A DNA stretch of 64,000 nucleotides. Origin: Phocoena phocoena. Taxonomy: Eukaryota > Chordata > Mammalia > Artiodactyla > Phocoenidae. Made by a program: the position numbers and the translations under genes. The stretch's first letter is position 1. The number at the start of each line of letters is the position of its first letter. Under the pieces are notes generated by a model that did not search any database, had not been told where the DNA came from, and saw only the letters and a list, made by a program, of their open reading frames with translations. This document shows positions 1-12,973 of the stretch, in pieces. The DNA is taken from positions 4,848,881 to 4,912,880 of the forward strand of contig NC_089223.1 of assembly GCF_963924675.1 (NCBI RefSeq), written 5' to 3'.

Positions 1-3000
1 CCTGCAGTGTCATCAAATTTTACAAGCTCCTTTTCAAATTATAATTATTCTAATGTATTTGTAGTACATCAGAATTAAACTCTAACGATAATAACAGTGT
101 GTGTGGTGTCAATGTTTCTTTTTGAATCAATTATGCGAAGGTTTGCTGAGAATTAAGAACATGCTTTTTTGAAAAGCAAAGATTCACTACTTTGTGAGGT
201 AATTATCCCTCTTAATTTGGGGGAATCATAAAAAACCAGGATAGGAAAAAATCATAGGCATAATGACCAAACCTTCTTTAACTAAAGAGAGCAGCAAACT
301 TACAACATAAGCACATAGAGACCTCAAATCTTCTGCAATGTGGAATTCCATATGATTGTGCTTTCTCCTGATACATGTTCTAAAGAGTCGGTGCTGCCTT
401 CAACAATTAGTTCTCAGGAAAAACAAGAATTTCTGAAATGTACCCTTACTTTTTGGTCTTGTAATTCAATTCCACATGCTAAATATACAGAGTTTTATAA
501 TATTATTTGACTATTTGACACCTAAAAATATATTTCCCTTTCCTTACCTCCTCTTTTGTTTTTCTTATTTTTGTTATTTCCTTTCCTCCCCCTTCCTAAC
601 TCTGGCTCCCTTAGGGCCTTTCTCTCTCTCTCCCAATTTTTTATTTCCTTAATAAAACATTTGTTAGTGATATGTCTGCTGTGTTATAGGATATTTAAAT
701 GCAATATTGTGTTATGGAATGGAATATTGATACAACTCATTTAAATATAAATTTCTTAACTAACCTGGATTTGCGATCTTAAATGCACTTTGTGTATGGG
801 GTGTGGGACAAGGTGTGTGCTGAAGAGGATTTTCAAATGTGTTTCTTTAAAATGTAGACATAAGACTTGGGATACCTATAAGAATCAAAACCTCAATACC
901 AATACATAAAGCTACAGACTGAAGACCACTTGAGTTACACATTTTCTACCTAAGCATTATTTCTGATCAACTACATAGTTTTCATGAGGTTTTATTAGTT
1001 TACTTTTTAAAACTCTCATTATATATTGAAAATTGAGATTATGTTAAATTTTTGGTCTCCATTCTCTACCATAGTGCAGGCATTGTGTTGGTTTTGGATA
1101 AGAGATTTTTACATTTATCATGAGTAATATGGAAGATAGTTCTTTTCTTACTATTATTAACTGTAACACACAGGGAGATACACTAAGAAAAACTATTTTT
1201 ACAAATTTTAATCATGAACTCACCAACAAAATGGTATATTTCATAAATGATTATAGATCTTTTTCAGAAATATTATGCTAAAGCTTGTATATAGCTCTTT
1301 ATCCCTCAAACTCTCAGATGGATGCACTTGTGAAATCTTTAATTCCCACTGTGTAAATGGGCTTTACAAATTCCACAAGAACCTGGGCAATTGTATAACA
1401 TGAATAAAAGTTACACGTTTAAGAAATTGGTTGACCTCAATCTGTATTGAGGTAATATTAAATAGAAAAATGATAGAACGTTTCAAGAAAGGCTGTGAAA
1501 CTAAAAAGCTAAAACCTAGAGCATTTAACAAAGCAATCTATTTTGGGTTTAAAGGAATAAATTTGTTCACTGTAGTCAATAATTTAAGGTTCATTATTGC
1601 CAATAATTAACATCAATAATTTGGGGTCAAATTCAGATTCTGAATTTGAATCCAGAATTAAATACTGATGGACATTAAAAGGATCACTGTAGCCTACAAG
1701 GAAAGGTATATGCCAGAGGTGCTGAGTGTGGAAAAACCTGTAAACCTAATATTTCCCTCTTGATAAACATGGTTACTTGACTTTATCAGTTTTATCTTTT
1801 AAATTGAAGGGGGAAATGCAACTAGCTCTTTATATGAACATATCAAGGGGAATGAACATTGACAGACAGATTTGCCAGACTCTGGTTTGTGTTATCTACA
1901 CTAGTTTTCAAGCTCTCATGTACTTTTATCTTCCTAATTTAATAGCTCCTTTATAGACGTGCTTCATCTGACTTCCAAGGGGTATAACCATGAATTTCTC
2001 CCAGAGCTGTATTTTTCTTTTCTATTTTGGTGTGGTAAAACAGAACTTTGTATATCTTAGTCTGGGAAAACAATGGGAATAAAATTTCAATAAGAACTGT
2101 CATCCACCAATATGTCCGTGCACAGAATTCTCAGGCTCCTAGGGATGGTGTCAAAACGTGTTGTTTTCTAAAGGAGAGTGTAAAACGAAATGATGGATTA
2201 AGAAAATATTTTTATAATAATTGAATAAGTTAAAGATGATTTTTATATGTCCACATATCTATACAATTTCAGATAAATTACTTAGGAGGATGACACATAA
2301 GGATATAAGCCTAGAAGAAGATCATTTAGTCCTTGGCTTATTAAAAATATTTAGGAGTAATTGAGTAATTTTTTATAAACTAAAGGTAGAGAGAAAACAA
2401 CATAGTTCTATTTTCCCAGTTTTATATAACAAATGTATCTGAGTAACATTTTTTTCTATAAGTAAACTCTAATGTTAAAAAACCTAGAAGGAGAGATCTA
2501 TAATTAAAATAACTTCCACTAGTAGACCTTGAAGAGCACTACTCTAATAACTATTATAGAAAATAATAGAAATTGTAGTAAAATCAGAAAAATCCAAGTA
2601 TGTGAGATAATACAAGCAAATGCTTTAGAACTCACCCTAATCTTCTTCTATGATTAAGTTAAGCTTAGAGTTATATTTACACACTATAGTGTTGGCCACA
2701 TTTATTCAAATTAGAAGCAATCAATTTAAGTGGATCAGATGTATCGCTATCCTCACTGTAGTTTTAAAAATCAATTCTGGAAACGTTTCCTTTTCTTCTA
2801 TCATTTTAATAATCAAAGTTTGAGGAGGTGATTTGAAATTTGGTAATCTGAAGAGTCTTTGAAATCTAAACATATTGTGCCATTTCACGAGTGTAATTGA
2901 ACTATGAAAATAAAGTATAAGAACTTATGCTCAAACAGATGATTTTAATTTTTAGAGTTAGTGTTTAGGAGATCTCTTAGGGCATCTACTGGCCAATGTC

Positions 3001-4130
3001 AGTATTGCATATGAGAATTTGAGTACAGCAGTCTGAACCCTGGAGTTCTTTGTATCAAAACAATTATTTAAATGCATGTTGATAAAGAGAGTTATGACAG
3101 AAATGTTTAATGTTTATTGCTGGATTTAAAGTATTAAACAAATGAAAACAAATATGGTATGGGAGTTGATCTTATAAAACTTTTATAATACTATATTTAC
3201 ATTTCAACATTTTCAAAATTTATGTTAATTGTCTCTTAGAATCTGTGTCACTGTTTGAATTAGCTGCCATCGGTATTTTATTTAAACTTGTGATTTTTTT
3301 ATGAGTATCAAAATAGCTGTCTTTTCAAATTTCAAAATAGGCACACACAGTAACATATTTTACATTATAATCCTTGAGAGCGGAATGTAAAAGGATGTTG
3401 AAAATACGACTGTAAGTCTCAAGTTCAGAAAGATTGTAAAGTGTAAGGAAATATACTGCTAGAAGTGGAAATAATCTATGTATCTGGACAGATGGAAAGT
3501 TCATTTTGTCAAACATCACAGCTAGTTGCTAGACATTAGGCCCAGCAATGAGAATGGATGGGAGAGTCTAGCATCCGTGTGTACATAATATATAATACAA
3601 ATATATTATGTAGTAAATAATATGTAAATTAATAACTCTATGACTAAAATTATGATATAATTAAGATAGAAAAATATTACAAGTATATATAAAGTATCAC
3701 AAGTAAAAATTAGTAAAATGTCACAAAGGTACAAAGTGATAAGTTGAACGAGAAGAAGCATTTGGTGAAGTGAACAATTAGTACTGATTTTTCTTGCTCT
3801 TTTTAGCCTTCACTGTGTATAAGATCCCTCCAGAGCATATGGACCAGAGCATCTGTCCCAGTTTGCTCCCAAGAATGGTGTTAGTACTGTCTCGGAGGAA
3901 CTACGCTAGGGACCAAAAGAGACATATATGTTCCTTTTCTTGCAGACTCCCTCTGTTAATGTGTATTGCTGTTGTTTATTAACACTATACAGAAATTATT
4001 TGAACTTCAAAAAGCAAAAGCTGCCAGTAAAGAAACTTGAAAACAATTCTGTGTAACAAATTAGGATTCCGCACTATACTTGTATTGTATTTACTACTGC
4101 TACTCACCACACCCTCCCTCCTGTGACTGT
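1..4130. other. Unassigned AT-rich intergenic or intronic DNA
   Basis: No recognisable gene or repeat can be supported here. The longest open frames are about 60 codons, as expected by chance in DNA this AT-rich. There are no CpG-rich stretches. One weak exon-like block near 3807 is discussed under findings. Ancient repeat remnants too diverged to see by eye may be present. Confidence 0.5.
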
Positions 4131-4350
4131 GTTTCAGTCTCACTTCATGGTCTCCGATGGTTGAGTGGAACCACTTCTGTACAAAGAACTATGAATAGGA
4201 GTGACACATGTCGCTTCTGGGCTGAGAACATAGCAATATCCTGCAGCAGCACCCTTTTCTATCAAAGAAATGGGCAACATTTGAGATAGTGGCTGCTCCA
4301 GTTACCCTAGACTCCTGGGGGACATGAGGATCTGAGTGGCCTTTGCTGAC
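4131..4350. other. Unassigned, possibly repeat-derived segment upstream of an LTR
   Basis: This stretch is more balanced in base composition than its surroundings and reads like an old interspersed repeat. I could not place it in a family. A 69-codon open frame crosses it, but that frame matches nothing I recognise and has no support as a gene. Confidence 0.25.
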
Positions 4351-4815
4351 TGTGGTGGTCAAGTTTATGTGTCACCCTGACTGGGCTAAGGAATGCTCAG
4401 ATAGCTGGTCAAACATTATATCTGGGTGTGTCTGTGAGGGTGTTTCCGGGGGAGATTAACAGCTGAATTGAACCGGTAGACTGATTAAAGAAGATGGCCC
4501 TCACCAGCGTGAATGGGCATCATACAAACCACAGAAGGCCTGAATAGAACAAAAAGGCAGAGGAAGGGCAAATTCAACCCTGAGCTGGATCATCAATTTT
4601 CTCTTGGCCTCAGACATCCGCACTCCGGGTTCTTGGGCTTTTGAACTCAAAACAGGACTTGCAGCATTTCCTCCCCCACCTCTGAAGCCCCGTTTCTCAG
4701 GTCTCTGGACTTGGACTGAATTTACACCAGCAGCTTTAGCTGCTTAATCAGGCCACTGAGATTTGAGGATTATTCATCTGTTATCACAGCATAAATAACG
4801 TGAACCAGTTGATAA
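4351..4815 (+). mobile_element. ERVL-type (MLT2-like) solitary LTR
   Basis: The element opens with TGTGGTGGTCAAGTTTATGTGTCA. It keeps the ERV-L LTR signature in order: loss-of-heading TGACTGGGCTA, a TGTGAGGGTGTTTC block, AGATTAACA, GGCCTGAATAGAACAAAAAGG, and a C/T-rich middle with a repeated TCTGGACTT-like phrase. No internal retroviral sequence adjoins it, so it looks like a solo LTR left by recombination. The 3' end is degraded and I could not find a target-site duplication, so the right boundary is approximate. Family assignment is by recognition only. Confidence 0.6.
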
Positions 4816-6180
4816 ATACCAGCAACTGAGTTGATTTTGAAATAATTGTATCTGCATCAATCTCTCACAACACCTGTTACACACAGCTGAGGTCTCTGGC
4901 TTCCTACACGAAAGATGTCATTGATCCCCTCAGATACAGGCTTGTTTTTTCTCTAGGTTTTGCACTTATCTGGAATTAAACAAAATGAATCTCATCCTCC
5001 TAATATCCATCCTAAAATAAACTTAGGTTAGGCTGGCAAAAGAAGATTCTTCTGTAGTGACCTGAGCCAAGATAACTTGTCTATCGTTCGGACCTGCATA
5101 CACATTACTTTAGAGCTATGTGTTGGGCTTCTATTCTAGACTTTTTGTAATGGCTCAGTATCTTTCAGTTAAGGATTTCATTTCCTCTTACCCACATGTA
5201 CCCAGAGTAAGAACCAAGCCACTTCCTTTCCAAGTGTTCCTTCAACATATGAAAATCAGGTTCCTACTCTGAAACAGATATGCTGGAGGTTAGAGATACA
5301 AAGATAAATAATATATAATGCTGTAAACAAAACCCAAGTAAACCATTACAATACAATGTAATAAGTACTAGAATAGGGTAATGTGCCTGGAATCAACGCA
5401 GTCCAGTATGAACCTTATGGCTGTTTCTACTAGGAACTAAATTTCTGCCTTTAGGACTCATTCAGAATCACTGACTGGTACTTTCCAAGGACACCGCTCC
5501 TTGATATAAAATATCTGGTCTCCACATTTCCAAGTATTGTTAGCCTGTATTCTCTGTTTGCTTACTCCACTCACTTAGGTGAGCAACAGCTAGTTAAATG
5601 TGTATTATCCTATACTATCTACGTAAAATTGATGACAAATTACTTGCTTCTTTGAGTATTGTGCTTTGCCCAAACTGCTGAATTTCAGAATTGACCTCCT
5701 TGCTTTTTTAAAGTAGTAGTCTGGTTTTGTCAAGCCCTCTGCTTCCTTCCCCAACTCATGCTAGGCCTAAACTGTTATGTTGAAAGTTAACTACTTAAAA
5801 AATTTCCAAGGAATTTCACAATTGGCCACTAGAATTTCAAAAGAATTATACAAACTCCATGGAATTTAACTTCAGCAAGGTATGAATAATATCCTATGTG
5901 ACAACTTTCTTCAAAAAATCAAGACTTGTATTGAAGACAAAGTAGAAGAAGAAATAAAACACCACCACCATCACCAATAACAAAAAAAACCTTTAAGGGG
6001 TTACTTTTGTCTAGGGAATTAAATGAAAACTCCTGGTTTTGCCTCTCTAACCTCCCACACAATTAAAATTGGACAGCACAGGTCTCACTGAACTTTGTGG
6101 TTAATTTATCACTGCTACACACCTTATTCCAACCTACCACCATCTATGGCCTATGAACATCTATATTAGGTATCACCTAT
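4816..6180. other. Unassigned DNA
   Basis: No gene is visible. The text around 5270-5400 (a run resembling gagatacaaagataaataa) is reminiscent of old L2-type sequence, but too weakly to annotate as such. Confidence 0.35.
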
Positions 6181-7110
6181 CATCTACGATTATCTGGTTG
6201 CCTAACTGATCTCTTTACTTACTCTCTTAACTCAAAGTGCATTTCCCAACATCAGCTATAGTTATTTTTAAAATATATATATGTCACATTATGTCCCTTC
6301 TTTGCTTAAAACTTTGCATTCCATTTTGTATTTTAAAAAACCTAAATCCCTTGCTGTTGTCCACAGGTCCTCCTATCACTAGGCACACGCATCTTGCAGG
6401 TCAGAAACTACTCCCTCCCTTATCTTCACCGAGTTTCAATCCTTGTAGCATTCTTGCTCTCTTTCAACATATGAAGCTCATACCCATTTTAATGCCTTTA
6501 CACTTGATGCCTCTTTTTCCCAAATTCTGTCCCCCAGATTTCCTTACGGGTAAGCCTTTAACATTCATCCCTATGGAATTACATTTTTCTGCCTAGCAAC
6601 CCTCTACACTACCAGCTCTTAACCTTTATACAGCTACTTTTTTCATGGAATATATTAATATTTGAAGATATATTATTTATTTATTCATTCATCAACATTA
6701 TGTCTTCTCAAACTCGAATGTTAGCTCGACTTGTTCATACTTGTATTCTGTGGACTCAGACAACTGCCTTTAGCATAAGTGTTCAATACATTTACTGAAC
6801 AAATGCATTCATGTATTTAGCAATGCATTCATTTGCTGTACCTTTTAACATTTTCAAAATCTACCCATCCTTCAAGAGCAGATTGAACGTTACTTCTTTC
6901 ATAAACTTTATCTGATTTGCAAACTTGTGACACATCTTTTCTTTGAACCAGTGTAGAAATCTATCGTGAGGCTCATTCTGACTCTATTCAAAGTTTTTAA
7001 TTTTTTTTTAAATTCCTCTCTCTGATCACTAGATAATTATCACCTCAAAGAAAACAACTAGGCTATCCAATTTTGATATCCAGAATGTAATGTGAATTTC
7101 TGACTCACAG
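6180..7110 (+). repeat. L2-type LINE remnant(s)
   Basis: Several blocks in order resemble the 3' half of L2 in sense orientation: a stretch like cattatgtcccttctttgcttaaaactttgcattcca near 6288, the pyrimidine-rich middle near 6400-6540, an ORF2 tail-like block, and a segment near 6860 resembling the cttcaagagcagattgaacgttac phrase. A block near 6700-6800 looks like an L2 3' terminus, so two fragments may lie side by side. A 119-codon open frame (6237-6596) falls inside this repeat and is not a gene. The match is diverged and the ends are soft. Confidence 0.5.
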
Positions 7111-7186
7111 TAAACACAATCTAGAAACATATATATTTACTTATTTATGTATTTGTTGTCTATCCCTAAAGGAGAATTTGACCTCC

Positions 7187-7404
7187 TTTTTTTTTTTTTT
7201 TTTTTTTTTTGCGATACGCAGGCCTCTCACTGTTGTGGCCTCTCCCGTCTCAGAGGACAGGCTCCGGACGCACAGGCTCAGTAGCCATGGCTCACGGGCC
7301 CAGCCGCTCCGCGGGCATGTGGGATCTTCCCGGACTGGGGCACGAACCCGTGTCCCCTAGCATCGGCAGGCGGACTCTCAACCACTGCGCCACCAGGGAA
7401 GCCC
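7187..7404 (-). mobile_element. CHR-type tRNA-derived SINE, full length
   Basis: On the minus strand this reads as a tRNA-like head (GGGCTTCCCTGGTGGCGCAGTGG, with an A-box-like element), a GGCACGAACCCG-type B-box region, the long GC-rich body, and an A-rich tail seen here as the T run at 7187-7210. The target-site duplication is clear: ttgacctcc at 7178-7186 and again at 7405-7413. The high CpG content and intact ends suggest a fairly young insertion. Confidence 0.93.
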
Positions 7405-7413
7405 TTGACCTCC

Positions 7414-8395
7414 TTTTTTTGCTCACTGCTATAGCCTCATCTCCTTGACAGGAACTGGCAAGTAAGAGAAGCCCAATGAATAGCTGCTGAAAGAATGAAA
7501 AAGTCTGAACATTTTCTCACTGAATTTGACATTTCCTAAAATATTCTTTTACCTTGACAGTCAAAGTATTAGCATCACCATCATCTGGTAAATTTATTCC
7601 AAGCCGGCTATATTCCGTTATAATCATTTAAATTGCTTACATGATCAAGCAGTGTTTTAAGATTAGTAGAATTTTAATTATGCCTAATTATTTATCCAAC
7701 AAATGGTTAATTTAAAATTTATGAAAAAACATTAAAGTAATCAGATACCTTTGACTTAAGCAACAACTCAGTGCACACATAATGTAATGTTTTATTTGGT
7801 TATTTATTTATTTTTACTCCAAATCAGGCCCTATTACTGGCACAGCATTTTATATACTTACTCCAGGCAAGTGACAATTTCACTCAGTTGTACAATATAT
7901 GTCTCAGAATAATATTGGTTGACTTCACAGAACTGCTTCCTCAGTTTCAGGTCACAGACAACCTGCCTTATTACCTATCTTTGTGTACAATTAACAGTTC
8001 CAGTCCCCTTGTTTCATTATCATTTTAACATCTAATCAATCCTAATTAAACCGGAGCTGAAGATTCTCAACACCCTCCACCTCATCTATTACAGAAGTTC
8101 TTATTTTTTTCCTACAACTGTCATTACATTTATCCCAACCTTAATATTTTCATGAAATACTTGACAAAGATGGATGACTGGATACTAATTCAACTTTAAC
8201 CAAGCTTCAAGTCCATTTGCAAATATGAAAGAGAAAATCTTACTTGACTTGCTTCTGAGTTACAATTGTATCTGCCTGAAACACACACATGAATTAGATT
8301 GACCTGTATTGTCATATAAATGAAGCTAAAATAAGCAAATTTTAGATATTAGAGGAAGAGTTTGGTATGAAATGTGAAGGTGAAGTTTTATTATT
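7414..8395. other. Unassigned AT-rich DNA
   Basis: No gene or recognisable repeat apart from short T-rich and TTTA-rich runs (for example 7796-7815). Confidence 0.4.
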
Positions 8396-8500
8396 TGATA
8401 TGATTATAATTTTAATAATTACAGAAATATATTTTGAGCATCTCTTTGGGTCAGGTGATATAATAGGCACTGAGGATGTGGTAGTGACAGAAGAGAAAAT
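8396..8500 (+). repeat. Possible L2 or MIR-like remnant
   Basis: The phrase ttttgagcatctctttgggtcaggtgatataataggcactgaggatg resembles the common old-repeat motif of the type gagcacctactatgtgccaggcactgtgctaggcactggggat. It is short and diverged, and it abuts the L1 fragment that follows. Confidence 0.35.
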
Positions 8501-10795
8501 ACACACCACATTAACAGAATAAAGGACAAAAACCATAGGGTTATCCCAATTTATGTAGGAAAAGCATTTGACAATATTAAATATCCTTGCATGATAAAAA
8601 CTCACAAAAAACTAGAAATAGTAGGAAACTGCATCAATATAATAAAGACCATACACAAAAGTCATAGGTAACATCATACTTAATGGTTAAAGACTGAAAG
8701 TTTTTCTCTAAGATCAAGAATAAGGCAAGGATGCCCATTCTTGACACTTATATTGAAGATATTACTGAAAGTCCTAGCTGGAGAAATTAGTCAAGAAAAA
8801 AAAATAATAAAACGCCCAAATTGGAAAGGAAAAAGCAAAATTATCTCTCTTCACAGATGATGTGATTTTATATATAGAAAGACCTAAATTTCAAAAAAAG
8901 TAAAATCCCACTAGAACAAATTCAACAAATTTGCAGGATACAAAGTAAACATACAAAAATAAGTTTGTTTCTATAAACAATGAATAATCTGAAAATAAAT
9001 TATAAAAACAATCTCATTTACAATAACACCAAAAACAATAAAATACTTTGTAATGAACTTAACCAGGGAGGCAAAAGACTTGTCCACTGAAAACTACAAA
9101 ACACTGATGAAAGAAATTAAGATAGATACAAAGAAAGAAAAAAATCCTATGCTTATGAATTAGAAGACTTAACTTTGTTAAAAATATTCATGTTACCCCA
9201 AAGATCTACAGAGTCAATGTAATCCCTATCAAAATCCCAATGAAATTTTTTTGCAGAAATCTAAAATTTTAAAAATCCTAAAATTTATATGAACTCTCAA
9301 GGGACCCCAAATAGCCAAAACCAACTTAAAAAAAAGAACAAAGTCAGAAGCCTCACACAACCTGATTTCAAAACATAATAGAAAGCTACAAAAACCAAAA
9401 GAGTGTTGTATGTCATAAAGCAGACATATAAACCAATGGAAAGAATAGAGAGCCCAGAAATAAACTCTCACACATATGGTCAAATGGCCTTCAACGGGGC
9501 TTCTAAGACCACACATGGGAAAAGGACAGTCTCTTCAACAAATGGTGTTAGGAAAAGAAGAAAACTGAATATCCACATGTAAAAGAGTAAGTTGGAACTT
9601 TACCTTACACCACATACAAAAATTAACTCAAAATGGATTAAAGACCTAAATGTAAGACTGTAAATGCTCCTAGAAGGAAGCACAAAGGGAGAACTTCATG
9701 ATATTGACTTAGCAAAGTTTTCTTTTAATATGATGGCAAAAGCACAGGCAACAAATCAAAATAGACAAATAGGAATACATCAAGTTTTAAAACTTATGCA
9801 CAGCAAAGGAAACAATCAACTGAATGAAAAAGAAACATGCAAAGGGAGAGAATATTTGAAAATCATATATCTGATAAGGAGTTAATATCCAGAATGTATC
9901 AATAAATTCCAAAACAAAGAAAGGAAACAACTTGATTCAAAAATGGACAAAAGACTTGAATAGATATTTCTAAAATATATATATACAAATGACCAAGAAG
10001 CATAATAAAAGATGCTCAACATCACTAACCTTTAGAGAAATGCAAATAAAAACTGCAATGAGATATCACCTCGCAGCTATAAGAGAGTCATTATCAAACA
10101 AAACAAAACAAAATAGAACAAGCCCACAGAAAACAAGCATGTTGAAGACGTGCAGAAACAAACTCTTGTTGGAAACCTTGTGCGTTGTTGGTAGGAATGT
10201 AAAATGGTGCAGCTGCTATGGAAAAAAGAATTGAGTGCCTTGACAAATTAAATATGTAATCACAACATTATCCTGCAATTCCACTTTCAGGTACATACCC
10301 ACAGTAATTGAAAGCAAGATCTTGAACAGATATTTGACATCCATGTTCACTGCAGCATTATTCACAATAGTGAAGAGGTAGAAGCAACTCAGATGGCTAA
10401 CAATGAATGGATGGATAAGTAAATTGTGGTCTATACACCAATGGGATTGTTTTCAGCCTTTAAAAAGAAGGAAATCCTGCCACATGCTGCAACGTGGATG
10501 AACCTTAAGGACATTTTGCTAAGTGAAAGAAGCTAGTCACAGAAAGACAAATATTGTATGAGTCCACTTATACAAGATATCTAAAGTCGTCAAACTCATA
10601 GAAACACAATGTAAAATGGTGGTTGCCAGAGGCTGGAATGAGGGTTAAATGAGGAGTTGTTCAATTTAGAGATTCAGTGCTTCCAACTGAATATGTGTTC
10701 CACAATTACGCGAATATAGTTAATGCCACTCAACTGTAGATTTAAAAATGCTTAAGATGGTGATTTTTTGTCACGTATTTTTAAACGCAGTTTAA
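8500..10795 (+). mobile_element. 5'-truncated old L1 (ORF2 RT domain to 3' end)
   Basis: This is a plus-strand LINE-1 lacking its 5' UTR, ORF1 and the endonuclease part of ORF2. The reverse transcriptase region is readable: a block encoding an AFDN-like stretch near 8560, an RQGCPF-like stretch near 8726-8745, and the polymerase active site at 8850-8861 as FTDD, where alanine of the usual FADD is replaced. ORF2 C-terminal sequence follows to about 10500. The 3' end reads like the gtcacgtatttttaa tail. Many stops and frameshifts break the frame; the longest open pieces are 73-95 codons (9664-9885, and a reverse-strand shadow at 9229-9516). It is an old, inactive copy, more diverged than L1-A or L1-B. 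Confidence 0.88.
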
Positions 10796-12141
10796 GAGTT
10801 TATTCTCAAATTTATCCTTATCTTAGAGGAGAAAACTATTATTTTAAAGTATAGTATCTAGAAAGGGCTAACATTATAGTTCACATCTAATTCTTTCTTC
10901 CTCCAACAACTACAATTTTTCCATCCGTCATACTGATAGTTACATGTTGTGTCTCTCAGGCACAAGCCCAGGTTTATAGACTGGATCAGTGCAAATTTTT
11001 GCTGCTTTGGGTTTTTTTGTTTTATTTCCATGGGTGGGGATAGGGGCAGGATAGCTTGCAATTGATGTGACTCCAGAGGTTTATAGGTTCTCCTACTGTA
11101 TTGGAGATTTTCCAGAGCCTGTTTCTAGATAGTAAAGATATGCTTACTAGTAATTGATCACCAGCATATACATTTGAGGATCACAAGTAACTTTTACCCG
11201 CATGAATGGAGGAGGCTGATGTCATTGGTGTATTCTCTGCCCTGGTGAAGACGGGTTTCTAAACAGAATCTAGTAGATACAAGATACCAATGGACCTGTA
11301 TATGAAGACTTAAGGACAACAGAGGCAGTGAAGGAGAGGACATAGCTGACTGCAGAAGGTATCCACTAAGATCCAGATTTATTGCCTAGTTTGTAGTAAT
11401 CTCTATGATTACTGAATCTTGCCTAAATGAATAGATTCTCTCTCATCTATTGTGCTCCCTTCCGTGGCATAGAATCCAGCCAACCTTGATTATAAAATTA
11501 GGAAAATCCCTGATTTGAATTATTGGGAAATAAAAAGTCATGCTTCCCAGGTTTAGCATCATTTTCCTCACCTTACACTCAATTCATTGCCTCCCCTGAA
11601 ATTTATTCTTTGCATTGAATTTTTCTCAAGCTAATGTACACATTCCCTTAATCTATAATTTTCCTATTTTCATTTTTTTATTCATAACTTTAAAGTTATG
11701 TTTTTATTTTGCTGTCGGATTGTAGTTTTCTCTGTCTCTCCTGATTCAAGCATCACTTCCCTGAACTCCTGACCCTCATTTCATCATCCCTCTGCCTCTT
11801 CTGCAGCCTTGTTATCCGGAGTATTTCCCCTGCTTTCACACATGCTCACTTACCTCCTTCCCAGAAGCACGGCATTTAAACAAACATGCAGAGGAAATGA
11901 CAGAATAATTGCTGGCATGCTCCAAGAATTAGGACATTTTTTACAATTACTAGAAATATTTAGTCTGCATATAACCTTCCTTTTGTCCTGACTCCAGATA
12001 CAGATGAATAACATCAAGAACCTTGGCAAAACAGAACCTAAGGCTAACTACTCTTTTTTCTCTTTTTTCTTTTTCTTTTCCCAAATATACACTGATAATG
12101 CAATATAACACTTATTTTTAAGATATGGGTTGTCTTGGAAG
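10796..12141. other. Unassigned DNA
   Basis: No gene is visible. Open frames of 60-67 codons at 10858-11061 and 11809-11991 resemble no family I know and have no supporting signals. Confidence 0.35.
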
Positions 12142-12180
12142 AATATATATAATATAATATAATATAATATAATATAATAT
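12142..12180. repeat. (AATAT)n pentanucleotide microsatellite
   Basis: Six uninterrupted AATAT units (12151-12180) follow a short AT run. Exact repetition suggests a locus that still varies in length. Confidence 0.95.
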
Positions 12181-12411
12181 GCCATTCATACATATAATTC
12201 CCAAGAAACCTTATTATTAAAAAAATGGAAAAAAGTATCTAAACATCTAGTGGACCAGTTTCTTTAGGTTAATTTTCTTTTACATTAGAATGATGCTATT
12301 TTCATCTCTACTCCGCATGCATTTCCCTCAGTGTCACCATCACTCCCGCTCTGTGATTAACTGATCCTGCTTTTAATTCAACTGGAACAATTTCTCATCA
12401 TTTAAGAAGTA
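12181..12411. other. Unassigned DNA
   Basis: Short interval between the microsatellite and a SINE; nothing recognisable. Confidence 0.4.
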
Positions 12412-12546
12412 TTGGGACTTCCCTGGTGGTCCAGTGGTTAAGACTTCTCACTTCCAATGCAGAGGGTGAGGGTTCCATCCCTGGTCGGGGAACTAAGATC
12501 CCAAATGCCTTGCGGTACTGCCAAAAGTTAAAAAGAAAAAAAAATT
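12412..12546 (+). mobile_element. CHR-type SINE, short plus-strand copy
   Basis: Begins tgggacttccctggtggtccagtgg, with the tRNA-like A-box region. It continues through ggttccatccctggtcgggg (B-box region) and aactaagatccc, then an A-rich tail ending near 12546. It lacks the long GC-rich body of the other copies in this window and so represents another subfamily or a shortened form. It is the only CHR SINE here on the plus strand. Confidence 0.9.
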
Positions 12547-12748
12547 AAGTTTTATGTTCGCTCCTAAATCTTGGCATTGCCACCCTTTCATGTTTGTTCC
12601 ACTACTAGTAGTGCTGGTAGTACGTGTAGTCCAAGTACTCTACTATACAAAAGTAAGCAGTTATTTAATATTTGCTAATTAATCAATTTTCTGTTTAGTG
12701 TCTTGCAAAATGTTGATTGTGTGGGAACATGATAGACACCATAACAAC

Positions 12749-12964
12749 TTTTTTTTTTTTTTTTTTTTTCCAGTACGCAGGCCTCTCACTGTTGTGGCCT
12801 TTCGCGTTGCGGAGCACAGGCTCCGGACACACAGGCTCAGCGGCCATGGCTCACTGGCCCATCCGCTCCGCGGCATGTGGGATCTTCCCAAACCGGGACA
12901 CGAACCCGTGTTCCCTGCATCGGCAGGCGGACTCTCAACCACTGCGCCACCAGGGAAGCTCCAT
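12749..12964 (-). mobile_element. CHR-type SINE, full length
   Basis: Same long-bodied CHR structure as the copy at 7.2 kb, with the T run (minus-strand A tail) at about 12749-12770 and the tRNA-like head at the right end. The target-site duplication cataacaac is present at 12740-12748 and 12965-12973. Open frames of 87-110 codons crossing it on both strands are repeat artefacts. Confidence 0.93.
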
Positions 12965-12973
12965 CATAACAAC

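Noticed and set aside
6237..6596. A 119-codon plus-strand frame
   Set aside because: It overlaps L2-like sequence, its translation is proline/leucine-rich without a motif, and no expression signals are visible.
12412..12546. Possible tRNA gene, from A- and B-box-like sequences in SINEs
   Set aside because: The flanks and tail show a tRNA-derived SINE. There is no complete cloverleaf or anticodon stem.
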